A stretch of 64,000 bases of DNA from Enterococcus sp. BWB1-3 (GTDB taxonomy: Bacteria > Bacillota > Bacilli > Lactobacillales > Enterococcaceae), in assembly GCF_016745275.1 (NCBI RefSeq), contig NZ_JADOEP010000008.1, positions 1 through 64,000 on the forward strand. Reading direction: 5' to 3'. The translations under genes were made by a program, and so were the position numbers. Within the stretch, counting starts at the first letter, position 1, and each line of letters begins with the position of its first letter. The notes under the pieces are model-generated. The model was given only the letters and a program-made list of their open reading frames with translations, did no database searches and had not been told where the DNA came from. Positions 53,782 through 63,374 of the stretch are shown piece by piece.

Positions 53782-55470
53782 CTACTGCAGTCTTTCTTCA
53801 AAGTCAGCTTTACGCCACCATACTAGCAGACCTATTCCCGTCAACAGACTAATCCCCAAACTAATCTTCTGAATCCAGGTTCCCTGATACCACAGCGTTA
53901 ATTCGCCTCTGCCATTGACTTCCACCTCCGCAAACCCATGCATGGACGTCCCCTTGTATGTTCCGGCATTACGAACCTTACTGTACATGCCTGTTCCGCT
54001 GACCGTATAGCCCTTATATAATAGAACCGGAAAAATAAGACGAACAGGTTCGCTAGTCTCATAGCTCAGTGAAAAAATATTGTTTTCCCGAGACATCTGA
54101 CTAACTGCTGCAGACCCTTCCGGTTCTGAAATTAATGTGGTCGGAGTCATCCAGCTTTCCATCCCCGCCGGCAGAAATTCTCTGCCGGCGCCGGTCTCAT
54201 ACTCACCGCTCATTTGCTCAAAGGATTCATAGGGGACCAGTCGGGTGTCAGAAGCTCTCATCTGAAGCTGCATCTGTAGACTGCTTCCCAGCAGCCACAG
54301 GCTGAGGACTAGAAAAAAACTCCGTCGATACATTGGCTTAGAAAACAGCTTCAACAGACCATCTGCCACTACCCAGCTAAAACACAGGCTGACAAGTAAA
54401 AAGTACCGCCAGGGAAACTGCAGCACATTGAAAAAGGTCTCGTCAAACAAGTGATGGGGAAACAAGTTCGTCGCTAAAAACAGAAACACAGTACCCAGCT
54501 CCGCCAACTGTCGATTAAATGTATCCAGCCGCCAATACAACATAAGGCTGACCACCAGCACCACAAACACCCAGATCCCCAGATTATTATACCTCAAGTT
54601 GCTCACAGCACCTGCCCAGTACTCTTCCAGACTTTCTGCCGTGTGCGACAGGTAAAATATAGGTTCCTCTGCAACCCGCAGCTTCTGATAGACTAGCTGT
54701 TCCACCATCGGCGCCCAGCCAGCCATCGTCAATAATAGCGTACAGCCAGCTGCCTTCGCCAAAGACCAAAGTCGTCGGGGAGCACGAATCAGATTCCCTA
54801 CATTGCGCAAACAAAACAGAGCAAGAAACAAACAGGCTATCAAAGTGGATAACAGGTGCCCGTAAAACAATCCTGTCATACCGGCAGTCAGCCAGAACCA
54901 GCGGTTCTGATCCCCGCACACCACCTGATACCCACCTACCAAAATCAGCGGGAAGACCATAAAAGCCAATACTTCTCCCAGTGCAGCTCGATATAGAACA
55001 TCTGTCAGCCGATAGGTAGACAGACCATAGACCACCGCAAACAAACAGGCCCCTGTTCGCTGTGTCGGACGCAGCTGCAGAAAGCTTTGATAGGCAATCA
55101 CAAATGTCGCCAGACTTACCAGATACAAATAGAGACTGTAGCTCTGTACTAGAGAAAGTCCCCCTATCCGCAGCAACGCCGCTGGATATAGAAAGAAATC
55201 CGGATAAAAAATACCTGTCGCATACCCCATACCGCCGGTGATAAAGTAATTGATTTTCGGCAGCCAATCCCCTTGTCCCAACGATTGAGCCAGGCCTTCG
55301 ATCCGACCCAGATGAAAATTCAAGTCATCTCCAAAAAAGAGACGTCCATCTATCCTCAGTGCACCAAACAGTGACACGGCAGCCAATATCGCAAAAATCA
55401 GATAAGGAAATAGCAGGCGCCGACGTGCCGGCCATTCGTTGGCTTTGTTCATGGTCTTCTGTTCATTCAT
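53782..55470 (-). CDS. Multi-span GT-C-like membrane protein
   Basis: A 562-aa membrane protein with about eleven to twelve helices and a C-terminal extracytoplasmic domain. The first loop has GDDLNFHLGRIEGLAQSL, in the place where GT-C glycosyltransferases have their Asp-rich catalytic loop, and later GIFYPDFFLYPAALL. It resembles the 6-pyruvoyl-tetrahydropterin-synthase-related membrane proteins often annotated in enterococci. GAGGAG precedes the ATG. Likely a lipid-linked sugar transferase acting outside the membrane; the acceptor could be a WxL-locus protein or a cell-wall polymer. Confidence 0.75.
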   Translation of the reverse strand: MNEQKTMNKANEWPARRRLLFPYLIFAILAAVSLFGALRIDGRLFFGDDLNFHLGRIEGLAQSLGQGDWLPKINYFITGGMGYATGIFYPDFFLYPAALLRIGGLSLVQSYSLYLYLVSLATFVIAYQSFLQLRPTQRTGACLFAVVYGLSTYRLTDVLYRAALGEVLAFMVFPLILVGGYQVVCGDQNRWFWLTAGMTGLFYGHLLSTLIACLFLALFCLRNVGNLIRAPRRLWSLAKAAGCTLLLTMAGWAPMVEQLVYQKLRVAEEPIFYLSHTAESLEEYWAGAVSNLRYNNLGIWVFVVLVVSLMLYWRLDTFNRQLAELGTVFLFLATNLFPHHLFDETFFNVLQFPWRYFLLVSLCFSWVVADGLLKLFSKPMYRRSFFLVLSLWLLGSSLQMQLQMRASDTRLVPYESFEQMSGEYETGAGREFLPAGMESWMTPTTLISEPEGSAAVSQMSRENNIFSLSYETSEPVRLIFPVLLYKGYTVSGTGMYSKVRNAGTYKGTSMHGFAEVEVNGRGELTLWYQGTWIQKISLGISLLTGIGLLVWWRKADFEERLQ

Positions 55471-55513
55471 TGATACACTCCTCTTTTTCTATCTCGCTTT
55501 TCCTCTTCTAAGC

Positions 55514-56248
55514 TTATACTCGATAATCGTACGTTGCTCCTGATATCTTATAGGGATAACCCGTACTGTCAAATTCCACTATCAGTCCCTTGCCAAATGT
55601 CTTGGCTTCTTTGCCTTTCAGATAATCTGCATAAAGCGTCACCGATTGATTTGCCATTTCCTCTGGTGTTTTCACTGTGGCTTCAAACTCCCTCATTCGC
55701 TGATCCAAATCCTGTATTTGCAGAATCTCACCCAGTTGTCGGATTAAAGTCAAAAACTCCTTACCCTGATAGCTCTTCTCTCCTGTCCAGTTAAAAATAT
55801 CAATTTTCTGCCCAGACAGTTTAACTTTTTTCAGCTCCGGTAGATACTGATACACAGCTGTTACAGTTCCATACGCCACATAGGTCCCTTCACTGTTTGA
55901 AAAGGTATCCGTTACACTGAGCTTCAATTGTTTATCTGTTGTCGACAGCTGAAGCTCCCCCAGTTCTGACTCCACACCCTCTTGGGCAAACTCTTCCTCT
56001 ATCGATGCCCGCAGTGCATCAAACGATGGCAGCACCGACAGACCAAACTTGTCTGTCAACTCTGTTTTGATGGTTTCCTCTGAATCGGCGTAGTTGTAAG
56101 ACCCAAATGCACGGGTCTGGTCCCCCCACCAGGTAAATGCAGCTTCCTCTTTTGGCAAAGAGACTTCTGCTGTCGATGGGTTCGATGTACAACCGCTAAG
56201 TCCCAGACTCACCCAGCCAATCACTACTATTGATAGCCAATGTTTCAT
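55514..56248 (-). CDS. Lipoprotein of the WxL locus (first)
   Basis: A 244-aa lipoprotein: signal MKHWLSIVVIGWVSLGLSGC with lipobox Cys20, then a domain with TWWGDQTRAFGSYNYADSEE and two-beta/alpha pattern (LKLSVTDTFSNSEGTYVAYG, IDIFNWTGEKSYQGKEFL). The family is not known to me. It stands 43 bases from the GT-C-like gene and 15 bases after the second lipoprotein gene, so it is a member of the operon and probably works at the outer membrane face with them. Confidence 0.75.
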   Translation of the reverse strand: MKHWLSIVVIGWVSLGLSGCTSNPSTAEVSLPKEEAAFTWWGDQTRAFGSYNYADSEETIKTELTDKFGLSVLPSFDALRASIEEEFAQEGVESELGELQLSTTDKQLKLSVTDTFSNSEGTYVAYGTVTAVYQYLPELKKVKLSGQKIDIFNWTGEKSYQGKEFLTLIRQLGEILQIQDLDQRMREFEATVKTPEEMANQSVTLYADYLKGKEAKTFGKGLIVEFDSTGYPYKISGATYDYRV

Positions 56249-56263
56249 TTATCTTTCTCCTTC

Positions 56264-57244
56264 TCAGGTGTTATTATTCGCCAGACGAATGGCTTCCTTC
56301 TCTGGAAAGACAACTACATCCGGCGTTAACAATAATTCTTTGGTGCGGTCTGCCTTCGGCAGAAGATATACCACTGCCGCCTCCCTTGTCTTTCCTGCCT
56401 CAAGCGAGTCTTCTCCTGCTTCAAGCAGCGTCTTAATCTCACTATCCAACTCGCCCAGGTCCATTAAAGAAACCAGTGTCATCGGTGTGCTGCCCGCAGT
56501 TGCCTTGATTCCCTTACTCCATTGCTCTTTGGGAGAAAAGGATGCTGTGCTGACATTTACACAGGTAAAACGAAGAACCAACAGGTCTTCCTCTGTCGTC
56601 CAATCCACTTGTTTATATCCTGTGATTTGCAGATCAACTATATCATTGTTCATTGTCCCCAAGTCGTTACCAGTAGTCGCCCCCTCAGAAGTATCAGTAG
56701 TCGCTACACCTGTTTCTTTCAACGTCTGGACAGATTGCTCAAACAATGCCTTACGCTTGGCATCTGACTGATCATCCGGACTGTAAAACTGAAACTCCAC
56801 CAAATTGGTGTCTGTTGCCACGTAAAAGAGGTGAACCCACATTTTTCGTTTTTTATAGGTACTTTCTGCCAGATAATACACGCCCGGCCACTCTCCCACC
56901 TCAAATTCTGTCGGAGTCATGCTTCCTTCAACACTATACAGTTCTTCCAAAGTCGTCTGAGTTGTCTCAAGCAGGTCCTCTTTGGCTAACCCCGGTACCT
57001 CCTCTACCCGAATAAACATTCGAGCTGTACTTTGGCTGTCCTCAGCACCAAATACAGCGGCTTGATTAAAGACTTCCTTATACGCCTCAACTGCTTCCCA
57101 TTTTTCTGGCAGAGAAAAGCGATACGCTATTTCGTTACCGGTAAAGCTCACCGTCTCTGCAGACAGTTTGCCTTGTCCACATCCCGTCAGTATCAGAAGC
57201 AACAGGCAGAAAACGACAAGTACTCGCCAGCTAGTTTGTGTCAT
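56264..57244 (-). CDS. Lipoprotein of the WxL locus (second)
   Basis: A 326-aa lipoprotein with signal ending LLLLILTGC (lipobox Cys22). Two domains can be guessed: an N-terminal PsbP/DUF-like strand-rich half (YRFSLPEKWEAVEAYKEVFN, GVYYLAESTYKKRKMWVHLF) and, after a Thr-rich linker near 185-200, a second half resembling the DUF4352/immunoglobulin-like lipoproteins (LVLRFTCVNVSTASFSPKEQ). It overlaps the YfhO-like gene by 14 bases. Its role in the locus is unknown. Confidence 0.7.
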   Translation of the reverse strand: MTQTSWRVLVVFCLLLLILTGCGQGKLSAETVSFTGNEIAYRFSLPEKWEAVEAYKEVFNQAAVFGAEDSQSTARMFIRVEEVPGLAKEDLLETTQTTLEELYSVEGSMTPTEFEVGEWPGVYYLAESTYKKRKMWVHLFYVATDTNLVEFQFYSPDDQSDAKRKALFEQSVQTLKETGVATTDTSEGATTGNDLGTMNNDIVDLQITGYKQVDWTTEEDLLVLRFTCVNVSTASFSPKEQWSKGIKATAGSTPMTLVSLMDLGELDSEIKTLLEAGEDSLEAGKTREAAVVYLLPKADRTKELLLTPDVVVFPEKEAIRLANNNT

Positions 57245-59882
57245 CTTCGACTTCCTTTCTCTGTTTCCTTCTCAGCATCCACATCATACCAATAAACAAG
57301 CCCGTGCAGCCCAACAGCAGTCCTACCCCGATTGCAAAGCCTGGCGGCAGATAAACAAAACGGATCTCATGCTCACCGGCAGTCACAGGAACCGTTAAAA
57401 AAGCCTCTTTGAACGGAGTGATTGCTACTTCCTTACCATCAATATAGACACGCCAGCCTCTGTCATAGGGAATGGTCGTAAACAACACCTGATCATCTGC
57501 TGCGTTTACTTTACCGATCGCTACACGCCCCTCTGTCACCATCTCCACGCCTTTGTTCTGAATCAGTTCAATTGCTGCCGCATACTTCTCTGTATCCAAC
57601 ACCAACACATCCGGTTTATACAGACTGACATGTGTCTGCTCCAATGTTCCCCGTGGAAACGTCGTTGTCACTTCCACTGTCGTCGTTTCCTCATAATACC
57701 CAATATTATAATACTGCCCACTGTTTGGCAGACTCATAGAACGGGTTATCTCGTTGACCGTTAACTGAACATCCATCCCGCTGGACAGACCAAAATCGGT
57801 CGGAACAAGGCTTAAATACCCCTGGCTGTGGGCTGGAACAGTGACCGACCAGGTCACTGATTTGTTTTTCCCTGGCTGCTCTTCTCCAATGTTCAGAATT
57901 GTACCATTTTCTTTTTCTGTTAAAATTGCATACTCCGAATCCACAATTGTTGCATCTTTAACCGAATAGAAATCCAGCTGCTTTCCTGAGAAATACTGAA
58001 ACAGCTCGGTTTGATTGTTCAACACACCCTCCTGATAAATCCCCTCATCCGTTAGAATCCCCAACGGCAGAGCATAACGATTTTCATACAGGCTGTAGTC
58101 ACCGTTTGTAGCGACTTTTTCAAAACCGAACTTCATCGGATCTCCCTTGGCAATGTTATACTGAATCCCCACAAGGGCGTCGCCCAATAACGTATTGTTT
58201 GCATATTGAATATTCAGATTAGTCCCCAGCGAACGAAACCCAAGAGCATTCACATACTGTGACGAATGTCGGTTCCGGATTGATGAGAACATTCCTACAC
58301 CAGAATACCCAAAATTAAAGCTGTCATTTAATGTAAGTCTGTCCAGATTTTCCATACGGAAAAACGTTTCCTGTGAATCATTTGCAAGATCAGTCAGCGT
58401 TTGAATCTCCTGATGTCCGGTAGTATAGAGGACCCGGCTTGGATAGCCCCAATCCTGACGGATTCCGGTAATCATTGCCCGAGTGTTGACAAAGGCTTCT
58501 CCACACATCAACAGAACCAGCAAGGCCAGTAAGCCCCTATGCCAAGTCGGTTTTTTCTCCCAAAGTAGATAAATCCCCAGATAAATGATCAAAAGACCAA
58601 AAGTAATGTAAATGGTTTCAGTGGTGATAATCCCATAACGCTTCTTGTTCGACAGCAGCAGAAAAGCCAGAAACACACCGCCGAGGCCTAAAAAGATATT
58701 CATCAATGTATTCATCTGTCTGCTGGTATATCGTTCTAATCCATAACCAGCTAACAATAAAATTAAAAAAGCAATCAAAAAACTAAACCGAAATAAAAAC
58801 ATGTTCGGCGCATGAAGCCCATGCCAAAATAAGTTCAACGGGTAGATATAAATACTCCCAATCAACAGAACAAATAAGCTGCCATAGCCCAGACGTTCCT
58901 TCCATGTGGTCTGTCTGCTGACAAAATAAAACAGACAGAAAATCAACGGGAGCAGTCCGGCATAAACAAAGGCCATACTTTCATACTTAGATGTGTCATA
59001 GACCCCCACCATCAATTTTGCCACCATATCCCAAGGCCCTGTATCAGCGGTCACTAGAGTCTGTATACTCGTCAAACTTTCCCCATTGCTGCTAAGATCC
59101 AGCAGGGTAGGTAAAATGGTCACCATGGAGGCGCCTCCGGCCAACAAGGATGTTGCCAAATACAGCCCGATCTGTCTTTTTGCTTTCTCCCAGTGAATCA
59201 GGGTACGAATCAGAAAATACAGGAAGCTAAACACACCAACCATGAATGCCATATAAAAATTTGAAACAAACAAGACCAGATAACTGATAAACAACAGGCC
59301 TGGTTTTTGCTGATCCATCAGCCGATGGATTCCTAAAATAATCAGAGGAAGATAAACAAATGTATCTAGCCACATAATGACCTGAGAATACCCCACCGCA
59401 TAGCCTATCAGCGCATAACTGACACTCAGTCCCGTCACCATCCAAGGAGAAAGCTTACGATAGGTTACCCGGCCAAACACCCAAAAGGACAAGCCGCTGC
59501 AGCCAAACTTCAAAAGTGTCAGATAGTATAGGGTATCCGGCATGGCATAGTTGTCAAAAAATACAACCAGCGGACTGAACAACCCATTTAAGTAATAGGC
59601 CATCAGCGACCAGTAATTCAGGCCCAAAGACCCGGACCATGTATAAAATATGTTTTGTTTTCCTGTAAGAACGTTATGTAAGCTGGCATGGAAATTCGAA
59701 TACTGGACAAAGGAATCACTGGACAGAATGGTCAGCTCACTTCCCGGATAAATCCCATGACGCCAATAAACGATTGCCAGTATTAATACCGGCAGTAAAA
59801 AACTCAGCAGCGCAGCAGCGCTGTTCTGATTCAACCATTTTTTCTTTATTGTCTGTATCATCGTCTTCTCACTTTCTTTCAT
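57231..59882 (-). CDS. YfhO-family membrane glycosyltransferase-like protein
   Basis: An 883-aa protein with about a dozen membrane helices, a long extracytoplasmic C-terminal part (about 480-850) and a last helix near the end. Family blocks are readable: VQYSNFHASLHNVLTGKQNI in the first large loop, SGSLGLNYWSLMAYYLNGLF, and DRGWRVYIDGKEVAITPFKEA with GEHEIRFVYLPPGF near the end. YfhO-type proteins glycosylate lipoteichoic or wall polymers from lipid-linked sugars outside the cell. It overlaps the signal peptidase gene by 14 bases. The start at 59882 has AAGGACAG. Confidence 0.88.
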   Translation of the reverse strand: MKESEKTMIQTIKKKWLNQNSAAALLSFLLPVLILAIVYWRHGIYPGSELTILSSDSFVQYSNFHASLHNVLTGKQNIFYTWSGSLGLNYWSLMAYYLNGLFSPLVVFFDNYAMPDTLYYLTLLKFGCSGLSFWVFGRVTYRKLSPWMVTGLSVSYALIGYAVGYSQVIMWLDTFVYLPLIILGIHRLMDQQKPGLLFISYLVLFVSNFYMAFMVGVFSFLYFLIRTLIHWEKAKRQIGLYLATSLLAGGASMVTILPTLLDLSSNGESLTSIQTLVTADTGPWDMVAKLMVGVYDTSKYESMAFVYAGLLPLIFCLFYFVSRQTTWKERLGYGSLFVLLIGSIYIYPLNLFWHGLHAPNMFLFRFSFLIAFLILLLAGYGLERYTSRQMNTLMNIFLGLGGVFLAFLLLSNKKRYGIITTETIYITFGLLIIYLGIYLLWEKKPTWHRGLLALLVLLMCGEAFVNTRAMITGIRQDWGYPSRVLYTTGHQEIQTLTDLANDSQETFFRMENLDRLTLNDSFNFGYSGVGMFSSIRNRHSSQYVNALGFRSLGTNLNIQYANNTLLGDALVGIQYNIAKGDPMKFGFEKVATNGDYSLYENRYALPLGILTDEGIYQEGVLNNQTELFQYFSGKQLDFYSVKDATIVDSEYAILTEKENGTILNIGEEQPGKNKSVTWSVTVPAHSQGYLSLVPTDFGLSSGMDVQLTVNEITRSMSLPNSGQYYNIGYYEETTTVEVTTTFPRGTLEQTHVSLYKPDVLVLDTEKYAAAIELIQNKGVEMVTEGRVAIGKVNAADDQVLFTTIPYDRGWRVYIDGKEVAITPFKEAFLTVPVTAGEHEIRFVYLPPGFAIGVGLLLGCTGLFIGMMWMLRRKQRKEVEDDTN

Positions 59883-60654
59883 TTATCTGTCCTTCTAGCC
59901 CACCAATCGGATAATAACGTGACACCACCACACCTTCAATCTGATCCTGTCTGATCAAGCCAAAGGCCCGGCTGTCAGTGGAGTGGTTTCGATTGTCGCC
60001 CAATACAAAGTATTGGTCTGGTGGAATCTCTGTCAGGTTTGTCAGAGACTGAGCAACACCTTCGCTCACAGTCAGTTTGATGGTCCCGTCAGGTAAAGAG
60101 GATAGCTCCTCTATTACTGGCAGCTCCTGCCCGGTTTCTTTAGGCAAAAGATACAGGGCCGTCCCATCCACCAGCAGAGGATCCCCCGGCAAACCGATCA
60201 CCCGTTTCACATATGAGTCATCGGGCGCATCTGCAGGAATAAAGGTTACAATGGCATAGCGTACAGGGAGTTGATGCTTATTGAACAAAATCCGATTATT
60301 GGTTTGAAAGGTTGGTGCCATCGATCGGCCATCTACCCGGTGAGTGCCAAACCGGAAAAAGAAAAGCCCCAGCAAAACAGCCAAGCTCAATATAATCAGT
60401 GTATCTCGATAGCGACTGACTCGTTGACCAACTGTCTGTGGCGCTGAAGCTACCATCTTAGGGACTTTTTTCACCTTCACGCGCATTCTTTTTGGTGTTT
60501 GGACACTACCACCGACAGTTGGTTTCTTTTTCTTAGAACGTGGCGTATGTTGTTGACGAGGACTGATCGGTTGTGCCATTGCCTGACGAGTCTGTGACTT
60601 TTTTTGTATACGTTTTTTTGACGATACAGCTGACTGCGTTACACTCACCTGCAC
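59869..60654 (-). CDS. Type I signal peptidase, catalytically complete
   Basis: A 261-aa SPase I with an unusually long basic N-terminal tail of about 80 residues before the single membrane helix (LIILSLAVLLGLFFF). The catalytic dyad is present: Ser111 in VDGRSMAPTF and Lys150 in DDSYVKRVIGLPGD; the LGDNRNHSTDSRAFG box completes it. It cleaves signal peptides of exported proteins, here presumably those of the locus. The next gene upstream is a second SPase-like gene without the dyad, 13 bases away. Confidence 0.93.
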   Translation of the reverse strand: MQVSVTQSAVSSKKRIQKKSQTRQAMAQPISPRQQHTPRSKKKKPTVGGSVQTPKRMRVKVKKVPKMVASAPQTVGQRVSRYRDTLIILSLAVLLGLFFFRFGTHRVDGRSMAPTFQTNNRILFNKHQLPVRYAIVTFIPADAPDDSYVKRVIGLPGDPLLVDGTALYLLPKETGQELPVIEELSSLPDGTIKLTVSEGVAQSLTNLTEIPPDQYFVLGDNRNHSTDSRAFGLIRQDQIEGVVVSRYYPIGGLEGQINERK

Positions 60655-60667
60655 ACCTCCTTGTCTG

Positions 60668-61513
60668 TTAAAACTGAGTCATTTGATGTAAGGGGAAGAT
60701 ACGGGCTGTTACTACCCCTATCACCACCTCTTCCGAAACAAAACCGAAACTTCGGCTATCGCTGGCATAGCGACGATTGTCACCTAATACAAAATAGCTG
60801 TCTTGTGGGACCCTACTTTGGCCCAGTAGCTCCTGTAAAATAAAATTTGCTGTTGCCGGTGTGCTATCTTCACTTTCTCCGATGCTAGATAAAAAACGTT
60901 CTGGGATTTCCTCTCCATCGATCCAGAGGTGTCCTTCCTGATACTCCACTGTTTCTCCCGGCAGACCGATCACGCGACGAATCAGTCGCTGCCCAGTCTG
61001 TGGATTCTTGATATATACCAGACTAAATCGTTTGATGCTTCCCCGTTTTCTCACCAACAGTCGCTCCTGATCATTCAGTGTCGGAGTCATCCCGTAACCG
61101 TCCACTACTGGTAAGGAAAGCGTCAGATAGCCTATACTTCCTGCCAGCATACTCACAATAGCTATTGTAAGACCCAGCTCGATCAAAAAAGTGCGTAGTA
61201 TTCGGGATCGTTTCTTTTTTCTTTTTTTCATTTTTACATATGTATGAGAAGAAGCACTAACTGAACGGCTTCGTCTTTTTCTACCCGACTTTGGTTTTTC
61301 TGTATTGTTTACTCGTTTTTTCTTTTTCGCAGCTGCTTTCTGCAGGTTCACTGTAGAAGACGCGTTCCCGCAATCATCGGAAGCCGGTCTCCCTGTTTTT
61401 CTCTGTTTCTTTCCCTGCTTAGCCACAGCTGTCTTCTTCTGCTTCCCTGTTCCTTCTGTGTAGGCCTGCGGCTTTATTTGTCGTTGGTTGGTGGCTGCTC
61501 TTTTTTTCTGCAC
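60668..61513 (-). CDS. Signal peptidase I-like protein with both catalytic residues replaced
   Basis: A 281-aa protein with the SPase I fold pattern, again with a long Lys/Arg-rich tail (about 100 residues) and one membrane helix. In the Ser motif it reads VDGYGMTPTL, with Gly141 in place of Ser; in the Lys motif RLIRRVIGLPGE, with Arg179 in place of Lys. VLGDNRRYASDSRSFG is intact. The change of both residues with an intact frame points to a retained non-enzymatic role. SipA proteins of pneumococcal PI-2 and group A streptococcal pili show the same loss and are needed for pilus assembly. The ATG at 61513 fits. Confidence 0.9.
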   Translation of the reverse strand: MQKKRAATNQRQIKPQAYTEGTGKQKKTAVAKQGKKQRKTGRPASDDCGNASSTVNLQKAAAKKKKRVNNTEKPKSGRKRRSRSVSASSHTYVKMKKRKKKRSRILRTFLIELGLTIAIVSMLAGSIGYLTLSLPVVDGYGMTPTLNDQERLLVRKRGSIKRFSLVYIKNPQTGQRLIRRVIGLPGETVEYQEGHLWIDGEEIPERFLSSIGESEDSTPATANFILQELLGQSRVPQDSYFVLGDNRRYASDSRSFGFVSEEVVIGVVTARIFPLHQMTQF

Positions 61514-61527
61514 GCTTCTCCACCTTC

Positions 61528-62196
61528 TTACTGGTTCTTCTTCAATGCGGCTTCATTTACCTTAAACTGCTTAAAGACTTTTGTCTGACTTTCTTCTGCT
61601 TTTTCAATATCTGTTAGATAGCCCTGAATGGCTTCTGTCGCCTGTAACGTTTCCACCCTCTGTCCATTTAGGTTCACACCTAATTCTCTCAACTGAACAA
61701 AGTATCGGTTCAACAGCTTTTGATTGTCTTCTGTCAACCCCTGATAAGCCTTTCGTGCCCCATAACTGCCCAGTCGTCCTGACAGCTCATGGATATTTTT
61801 AAAGGATTTCTGCGGCGTTGTGCCAGCTTCCAGCTCCTGCAGCTGTACTACCAGCTCCTCCAATAAATAATAACTTTGAACAATGGCTTCTGAATCTTCT
61901 GCCTGTAAATGATACTGTTGATAGTAGCGGGTATAAAAACTGCCCCCACCTGCCAGTAGTGCCAATACCAGTAGAACAATCCAACCGGTACACTGACGGC
62001 TGTACTGTGCACGCAACTCTTTCTGTTGTCGTTTCCACCGTTTTCTCTTTTTTTTGTTTTTAGGCGGTCGTCTCCCCGACAGCTTCTTCATTCTGCCTCG
62101 GGTTCGCCCCCAGAAAAAAAGAAAGAACAGCCCGAAAAACAAAAAGAGAAGGGCCGCAGCTAACAGCGAAACGAATGACCAATCTAATACACTCAT
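61528..62196 (-). CDS. Two-TM basic protein of the WxL locus, unknown function
   Basis: A 222-aa protein: hydrophobic helix at about residues 8-30, a very basic cytoplasmic loop (SGRRPPKNKKKRKRWKRQQK), a second helix near 72-90, then a helical extracytoplasmic domain of about 130 residues (YYLLEELVVQLQELEAGTTP through QTKVFKQFKVNEAALKKN). Not recognised as a named family. It lies 14 bases before the inactive signal peptidase and 22 after the DUF916 gene. The basic loop resembles the tails of the two peptidases in charge and could serve the same membrane site. Confidence 0.75.
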   Translation of the reverse strand: MSVLDWSFVSLLAAALLFLFFGLFFLFFWGRTRGRMKKLSGRRPPKNKKKRKRWKRQQKELRAQYSRQCTGWIVLLVLALLAGGGSFYTRYYQQYHLQAEDSEAIVQSYYLLEELVVQLQELEAGTTPQKSFKNIHELSGRLGSYGARKAYQGLTEDNQKLLNRYFVQLRELGVNLNGQRVETLQATEAIQGYLTDIEKAEESQTKVFKQFKVNEAALKKNQ

Positions 62197-62218
62197 TTCT
62201 TTCCCTCCTCTCCATTAC

Positions 62219-63292
62219 TTACTTTCTTTTTTTCTTTGTTTTGCGTTGTTTTTTCTTTTTCTTACGATTCAGGTACACAATCAAAAAGAGGACTCCACCA
62301 AGCACCAGCCCGCCTCCGACAATCAGTCCCACCAACAGCCAGTTGATGCCTTGTTCCTGAGTCAGCTGTACATCCTGTTTATTAAATTTGTCCGCTTCTT
62401 CATCTGTAATCGTGAAGTCCTGATCCCATTCCCAACTTCGGTCACCGGCAGTGGCCACAACACGAGCATGATAGTCCCCAGGTTCCATCCGTTCACCATT
62501 CATGGAGATAGGAAAGTCCACCATACTATTTGGAGCTACCCGCATATTGGCTTTCTTTGTATCATAGATGACATCCTCACTACCTTGTTTAGTAATTTGC
62601 GCTTCCACAGTCAACGCGTTCAGGTATTCTGCTTCCACATTTGAAAAGTTTACATAGATCGTATTGCGGGCATTGTTGGTACCTGCATATACCTGATTCA
62701 GTTCCAAATTCGGCTGTACCTCTGTATCGGTCTCTGTCAACATCATACCAATCAAAAAGGCATATTCATTAATCAATCCAGTCTGTCCTTTTCGGGCTTC
62801 TTCATCTATTTTTTCCTTCAGCTGAATCCCACCAGAAATCACGCCGTCATAGCTTACCTCCGGCATTGTGATGGCCAGATCCAGCGTCACCACTTCTCCC
62901 GGCGGGAGAGTCACCGTCTCCGGTCCTTTTACCAAGTCCTTGAAATCGTACTTTAACGAAGCATCGTTATCAATGGCGATAGGACCATATTCAATGACGC
63001 CGTTCCCATTGGTCTTGGCCCCATTTAACGAAACTTCCACCGTTTTTTCTACCCCTCCATTGTTGGCCAATTCAATCTGAACCGTTTGTTGCTGGCCAGG
63101 ACTCATCCGTAAATCAAAGTACCCGATCGTCATATCTCGCTGATTCTCTGGAAACATCACCTTGTATGAAAAACCCGCCGGGTTGGCATTCGTGTCAGAA
63201 GATCCTTCTTCTGCATATGTCGAGGTCGCAAAACCTCCCAGTCCTACTATGTATAATAGCCCAATCATCAGGCTGATCCATCGCTTGTTCAT
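62219..63292 (-). CDS. DUF916/DUF3324 WxL-interacting surface protein (second copy)
   Basis: A 357-aa secreted and membrane-anchored protein: signal peptide (LMIGLLYIVGLGGFATSTYA), DUF916 with GFSYKVMFPENQRDMTIGYF and LRMSPGQQQTVQIEL, DUF3324 with INEYAFLIGMMLTETDTEVQ, then a C-terminal helix (LLVGLIVGGGLVLGGVLFLIV) and a Lys-rich tail. It is the paralogue of the 52560 gene, with conserved phrases in the same order. DUF916 binds the WxL domain and peptidoglycan. It lies directly beside the WxL gene (82 bases), as expected of a partner. Confidence 0.92.
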   Translation of the reverse strand: MNKRWISLMIGLLYIVGLGGFATSTYAEEGSSDTNANPAGFSYKVMFPENQRDMTIGYFDLRMSPGQQQTVQIELANNGGVEKTVEVSLNGAKTNGNGVIEYGPIAIDNDASLKYDFKDLVKGPETVTLPPGEVVTLDLAITMPEVSYDGVISGGIQLKEKIDEEARKGQTGLINEYAFLIGMMLTETDTEVQPNLELNQVYAGTNNARNTIYVNFSNVEAEYLNALTVEAQITKQGSEDVIYDTKKANMRVAPNSMVDFPISMNGERMEPGDYHARVVATAGDRSWEWDQDFTITDEEADKFNKQDVQLTQEQGINWLLVGLIVGGGLVLGGVLFLIVYLNRKKKKKQRKTKKKRK

Positions 63293-63374
63293 CTTTTTGT
63301 CTTCCTCGCTTCCTTTTATGAAAGAAGGTCGCCGACTTGAGTCAAGCCGACGCCCTCCAACACATTAAATCTTC

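Noticed and set aside
54587-55267. A 226-aa minus-strand frame rich in Ser and Gly
   Set aside because: It is a shadow in another frame of the GT-C-like membrane protein gene.
60668-61513. The idea that the second signal peptidase is a pseudogene
   Set aside because: The frame is full length, the other boxes are intact, and both dyad residues are changed in a way seen in functional SipA-type proteins.
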